Shown in pieces: positions 58,910 through 64,000 of a stretch of DNA of 64,000 nucleotides; within the stretch, counting starts at the first letter, position 1, and every line of letters begins with the position of its first letter. This stretch comes from Castanea sativa (taxonomy: Eukaryota > Streptophyta > Magnoliopsida > Fagales > Fagaceae), in contig NC_134023.1 in the NCBI RefSeq assembly GCF_040712315.1, positions 69,290,757 to 69,354,756 of the forward strand, written 5' to 3'. The notes below the pieces were generated by a model that searched no databases, had not been told where the DNA came from, and saw only the letters and a list, made by a program, of their open reading frames with translations. The position numbers and the translations under genes are program-made.

Positions 58910-60331
58910 TTAACTTTTCTGGCGTTGACAGTTCAATTGGAATTGGTTTGCCAATTGAGACAAAGTGTTGAAAGTAGAACCACCCTCAGCCAAAGCTTTT
59001 TCCCCACTTTTCTTAAGCTCCTTAACTCTAGCCCTCATTGCCTTACCATTCCCTTCCATAACATTCCTCGCCATCATTTCAATCTCCTCCTTTCCCACTA
59101 TTTCTTTACTTGGCGCAACTTTGGGCCTCACAGCCACACCATAATCTTCAGCTAACTGTGTAGCATTCATTTTTTGCTCTGCAAACAAAGGCCAAGCTAT
59201 CATTGGCACTCCATTTAGTATACTCTCCAAAGACGAGTTCCACCCACAATGAGTTAAGAACCCTCCTATTGATCCGTGTGCCAATATGTCCGATTGTGGA
59301 GCCCACTTTGTGAATACCTGGCCCACCTTTTGGGTCCTTTCCAAAAATCCATCTGGCAAGTAATCCAAACCCTCCATAGTGCTAGTGCAGTTTCTGGGTG
59401 TGCGTAGTACCCAAATGAATCTCTGTTGGCTTTGCTCTAAACCAAAAGCTAACTCAATGATTTGCTGAGGTGAAAGAACCCCAAGACTCCCAAATGAAAT
59501 GTAAAGCACTGACTCAGCTGGTTGCTCATCTAACCAATGCAACAATGGATGATCATGACCATGGCCATGATCATTATCAAAGGGTCTAGTCACTGGCCCA
59601 ACTGTGTACACCGGTACTTTTCCATAACCATCTTCCTCTCTCAATGCTTTAAGCGTTGTGGCATCCAATTCTTCCCAAGAATTCACCAAAATTCCATCAC
59701 TGTTTCTCATCTTCAACCCTATTTGTAACAACATCTTGTAATCGCTCTTTGTCCGGTCCATCATCGAGTCGAGCAAATCAGCAGGTCGAACTGGTTTGCA
59801 ACCAGGCATTTTGATTGGTTCTTTCAGCTCACCCAATTCAACTCCTTGTGCTTCTTTGTCAAGCACTGGAAAGTATAAGAGCAATGCATTTGACCATGCA
59901 GAGGAAACAAACACGTACTTCAGCATGTGAAAGTGGTCTGCCACCTCAAGTAACGGTGTTCCAAAAATATCAACAACGAGGGCCGTTGGATTGTGCTTCA
60001 GGGCTGAGATGGAAGATCGGAGGGTTGGAAGTATCTCATGCATGAGGGCACTGAGCCTTGTGAAGATGGGAGCATTTGTATTATGGGTTACTGGTGGTAA
60101 CTCTATGATGTCTTGGTTTTTCAGTCTCCGAGCCTTGGCGGATTGGACTAGTTGGGATTCGCCGGTGGTGCCGGCAGTGGCTGTGGAGTGAGATTCCACG
60201 ACGACGAAGGTGGTCACGTGCAAGTTTTGATTGGCAGCAAGGCGGTTGCTGAGCTCGAGGACACGGACAAGGTGGCCCACGCCGGGACTAGCGACTAGTA
60301 CTACATGAGGCTTTGAGTTTGAGCTCTCCAT
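58910..60331 (-). CDS. UDP-glucosyltransferase, family 1, UGT72-like
   Basis: An intronless frame of 473 aa. The start at 60331 (MESSNSKPHVVLVASPGVGH) is preferred over an in-frame ATG 18 nt upstream because family members begin there. His20 in GVGHL is the expected catalytic base and Asp121 in VVDIFGTP its partner. The PSPG sugar-donor box spans 343-386, from WAPQ to FAEQ, with HCGWNSSLES inside. The final Gln386 is the usual UDP-glucose determinant. Closest by eye to UGT72 enzymes, annotated as hydroquinone or anthocyanidin 5/3-O-glucosyltransferases, which glucosylate phenolics and monolignols in the cytosol. The acceptor cannot be predicted. A His/Gly/Asp-rich loop (FDNDHGHGHDH, 251-261) is unusual. 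Two broken copies of the gene's 5' part lie on the plus strand at 25896 and 56881. It opposes the beta-glucosidases biochemically. Confidence 0.93.
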   Translation of the reverse strand: MESSNSKPHVVLVASPGVGHLVRVLELSNRLAANQNLHVTTFVVVESHSTATAGTTGESQLVQSAKARRLKNQDIIELPPVTHNTNAPIFTRLSALMHEILPTLRSSISALKHNPTALVVDIFGTPLLEVADHFHMLKYVFVSSAWSNALLLYFPVLDKEAQGVELGELKEPIKMPGCKPVRPADLLDSMMDRTKSDYKMLLQIGLKMRNSDGILVNSWEELDATTLKALREEDGYGKVPVYTVGPVTRPFDNDHGHGHDHPLLHWLDEQPAESVLYISFGSLGVLSPQQIIELAFGLEQSQQRFIWVLRTPRNCTSTMEGLDYLPDGFLERTQKVGQVFTKWAPQSDILAHGSIGGFLTHCGWNSSLESILNGVPMIAWPLFAEQKMNATQLAEDYGVAVRPKVAPSKEIVGKEEIEMMARNVMEGNGKAMRARVKELKKSGEKALAEGGSTFNTLSQLANQFQLNCQRQKS

Positions 60332-60429
60332 ATGGAAAATTACTACCAATAAAGTTTCAAAATTCTTTGATTTGACGATTTCAATGGACCTTTAAGCAGC
60401 TTGCAGCTATATTACTTCACAAGGATAAG

Positions 60430-60437
60430 TATTTATA
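60430..60437 (-). promoter_or_regulatory. TATA box of the UGT gene
   Basis: On the minus strand the sequence reads TATAAATA, about 95 bp upstream of the start codon. That would give a 5' UTR of roughly 65 nt. Confidence 0.6.
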
Positions 60438-60439
60438 GA

Positions 60440-61064
60440 AGGTTTATAGAAGGTGAGAGGTAATAGATGGATTTAAATTTTTAGGATGAAATTTTAGACA
60501 CATATACACTTAAATTAAAATTTTTATTTTATATTATAAAAATGTACTATATATAGATACTAATTTTACATTGAATGTTTTTTTCCCACCTTAATAACAC
60601 TCACATCCGATATTATAAAAAAAGACATAGAATTTATATATATATATATATTTTTGTGTCTAAAAGTGAGATCTTAAATTAAAATAAATAAAACAATTTT
60701 GTACAAACTTGTACGAATGCAGCCCAAGACCTTTTTCATGGGCATTATGAGCAAGAGCTTTTACTCTCTGTTTTTTTCGAAACCAATAAATGGGATTCAT
60801 GAAAGTAGGCTATGAATTATTACTATTGTATTAATTGTGATAGTACCTTTCAAAAAAAAAATTGTGATAGTACCATAGTCGATGATGATGATTAGTACCA
60901 TAGTCGATGACGATGGACATTGATGTCTGCTAATTTTTTATGGTCTAGGGCAACCAAACCACAAGTTGGTGTGTGATGGACACCACTCCACGACAACTGA
61001 TCAGTTGTCTATGGGTCCATAAAACATTACTGCACTACAGATCGACCGACAATATATAAGTAGG
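60440..61064. other. UGT upstream intergenic region
   Basis: No gene. A direct duplication 'accatagtcgatgatgatg/accatagtcgatgacgatg' occurs near 60870-60915. The part at 60945-61035 ('ctagggcaaccaaaccacaa', 'ccataaaacat') resembles 24750-24845. Confidence 0.45.
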
Positions 61065-61726
<662 letters not shown>

Positions 61727-62581
61727 GAAAAAGCTTATTAACCAAATTTCATGTAGGTCGTGATTTTAAAACAATTCGATTTCGTGTGTATGAGTGTTTC
61801 AATTTAGGTCCACGACAACCAGTTTTCTATGGGGGTACTAACATTTTTAGTGGGTGACGCATTTATGAACACGGTACTACTTATAGTTAGATCAGAATCT
61901 TTCTGTGTCCTTGATCACTAAAGAGACACAGTAACCTAAGTATGGTGGATGAATCATGACTGTGTCATCAGAGCATGATTAAATTTTTTTTAAAGAGATA
62001 ATTACAATATCAGAGCATGATTAGAAGCCATATGATCCATGGGCTGACAGGGGAATAGATGATCATTCTTAACTAGTGAACACTAGTTGAGATGGTGCAG
62101 AGATGAAGCCAAAACTTGAAGTTAAGAGGCTACTTTTTTTTTTTTTTTAAATGTGTGTCTGCTGTTGGTTAAGACAAAATTATTTTTTAAAAGACTAGTT
62201 GTTTGTTTTAGGTAAAATTGATTAATTAAGCTTAATTATTTTTATTTTTGCTATTGGTAATTTTTGTTGTTGGGTTAATTTTTCAGCTTGTATATTTTGT
62301 TTTACATTTTAGATGTATAATTTTTTTATGGCCTTTAAAATAAGGAAAATGCTTGAGTTACAATTTTTTTTTTTTTTTACAGATTGTTAATATGATGAGT
62401 TGTTATTAATAGGTAAAAACGTGATATAAATGGTGGGCCCAAATACGAACCAGTAAGAATGTGTACCTCAAAAATTTGTAAAAATGTTATAGATAAGTTT
62501 GTGGCTGTAACATTACTCTTAAACAATTCAATAGTATTGTTTAGGAGGTAAAATTTAATTTTATAGAATAAAATTACTAAA

Positions 62582-62585
<4 letters not shown>

Positions 62586-62639
<54 letters not shown>

Positions 62640-62648
62640 GTATGTATA
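62586..62648. repeat. (TA)n(TATG)n microsatellite
   Basis: TA repeats run into about five TATG units. Confidence 0.95.
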
Positions 62649-62833
62649 GACACTAATATTTTTTTGTGAAAAGAAAAAAATTTGGGTGGAGGGTGGGCAT
62701 TACCCCCAAAGTCAATGTATAGCTCCGCAGCCCTCTATATATATATATACACTAATATTTTTTTTGAAAAGAAAAAAATTTGGGTGGGGGGTGGGCATTA
62801 CCCCCAAAGTCAATGTATAGCTACGCAGCCCTA
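62649..62833. repeat. Two tandem copies of a transposon terminus
   Basis: About 100 bp, 'cactaatatttttt' to 'gggcattacccccaaagtca' and 'atgtatagctccgcagccct', repeated once with few changes. The end resembles the 'atagctccgtccctg' terminus of the MITE in BGLU-B. Confidence 0.8.
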
Positions 62834-62960
62834 GGATGTTGCCTGTGCGATTGTCTAACATATTTCAAAATTTGTTCATTCAAATAAAAAATAAAAAATG
62901 CAGCATAAGCTGCAATTTCATTTCCTATTTCCATAAACTTCATTAATCAATTTTCTCATA

Positions 62961-64000
62961 GGAGTATATAGCGATTCCTAAAGCAAATCAATTTCTAGTA
63001 TAAAAGTAGCCATGTTAAAACGAGTCAAAATTTGCTTACTTGATCTGACCCAACCCAAAAAATACCAAATCCGAATTCGAATTTTTTTTTACTCGAAGCA
63101 AAAACGAGTTGACCCGTAACTGACATGTTTGTTTGTTTGGCTTTTTTTTTTTTTTTTGCAAGTCAACCCAATCCACGACCTGACCTGACTCGTGACCCGA
63201 ACCATTTTTTAAAACTTTTTTTTTGGGTAAACAAAAAAAATAAAGACAATCTTGGTTTAATTGTTTGCTGTGAGTTTTAAGAAAACAATTGAAACGTTTA
63301 CATAACTGCATGCAATGAATTAAAAGATGAATGGTTGAGGCATTCTGTAACGAGTAAAGATTTTTAGATATCAAATAATAAAGTACATACCAAGATAATC
63401 TTATTATAGTATATTAAAAACATATATTTAAAATTGTAGATATGTGTGAGAAACATTCATAAGTGTGAAAAGAGTGATGAAACCAAAACATCCATGAAAT
63501 TAGCATAAATTATGAATGTTTAGGCCTATTATTTTTAACAACTCATGTCCAAAATAAACGGCTTTGAAAAATAAATTATGACATTTCCTAAAATATGTGT
63601 TGCTTAATAATGACATGGTCATCATAAAAGAGACCATCAATAAATAAGTAAACAATCAAACTTTAATGTAGGTTCTCAAATTGAAATAAAGTGTCAACCA
63701 CAATTGATAATAGATTATAAAATTAACTTTTAAGATTATAAATTTCTTATATGTTTTTATTCTTTGTCAAATGAGTTATCCAATAAGTCATTTGTAATTT
63801 TGTTTTATATTTTGGGATGTTGATATTGTGTAGAAATAAAATTTGTGTATTTTTTTTTACTTGTGCTATTTTGTTTTGGTTAGTAATGTTGGAATTTGTA
63901 TAATTTTAAAATTATTGAACAAGTAATAATTTGTTTAGCTAATCTCATTGTTGATATGAGTGGTGAATTCAAAGTAATGTATTTTACATTAAGTAATTTG
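62961..64000. other. Repeat-rich window end, no gene
   Basis: 63010-63200 alternates 'gacccaacccaa', 'gttgacccgt' and 'gacccgaacc', the style of hAT-like repeats such as that in BGLU-B intron 5. No coding signal is seen. Confidence 0.4.

Larger units (their letters stand above)
61840..62960. repeat. Segmental duplication, copy 2 (partner 23900-25390)
   Basis: Same order of phrases as the partner, in the same orientation, from 'gtgggtgacgcatttatgaa' to 'tttcctatttccataaactt'. It is interrupted by a (TA)n/(TATG)n tract and tandem transposon-end copies at 62586-62833. Confidence 0.7.

Noticed and set aside
58814..59155. Plus-strand 113-codon ORF in the UGT region
   Set aside because: Antisense shadow of the conserved UGT C-terminal coding sequence.
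60332..60349. Upstream ATG of the UGT frame (adds MVVIFH)
   Set aside because: Family members start at the MESS... position; the extension has no conserved residue.

Overview
This is a eukaryotic nuclear window from a woody dicot. Long AT-rich stretches full of transposon remnants surround a few intron-bearing plant gene families. The mix of repeats (short 'TGTTTG...TTATTTTGCT' MITEs, a MULE-type MITE whose ends read 'GTCCACAACATTTTTACAA', CACTA ends with TATAG hairpins) reminds me of oak and its relatives (Fagaceae). That assignment is from memory and was not tested.

Layout. 1-6.2 kb: repeats plus one tetraspanin-like first exon (minus strand). 6.6-12.0 kb: an intact 12-exon GH1 beta-glucosidase gene (BGLU-A, 505 aa, predicted secreted). 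12.0-12.9 kb: a hAT-like element whose right end forms the last codons and stop of a 3'-truncated DC1-domain gene (minus, 12.9-13.7 kb). 13.9-28 kb: a repeated non-coding module, a GATA-factor pseudogene, a PPR fragment, a DC1 relic, a UGT fragment and a Harbinger MITE. 28-43 kb: BGLU relics, a Helitron with a paralogous empty site, two related solo LTRs, two CACTA ends, a large hairpin and a hAT deletion derivative. 43.7-50.0 kb: a second beta-glucosidase gene (BGLU-B, 13 exons, 507 codons if repaired) with a MITE inserted at an exon/intron boundary. 51.6-56.5 kb: a 4.9-kb Mutator-like element with 687-bp terminal inverted repeats and a 9-bp target duplication. 56.9-60.4 kb: a UGT pseudogene split by a hAT MITE, then an intact UGT72-like glucosyltransferase gene (minus, 473 aa). 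60.4-64 kb: another BGLU exon relic and a block duplicated from 23.9-25.4 kb.

How the genes relate. The local gene content is a small, decaying cluster of family-1 beta-glucosidases (two gene bodies plus at least three relics) next to a family-1 UDP-glucosyltransferase (one gene plus two relics). The enzymes act in opposite directions: the UGT makes small-molecule glucosides and the secreted beta-glucosidases hydrolyse them. That they share a substrate is only an inference. I saw no clearly undescribed biological system. The observations most worth checking are the MITE at the BGLU-B splice junction with a possible in-frame rescue splice, the long-TIR MULE with unidentified cargo, and the DC1 gene ended by a transposon terminus without target duplication.
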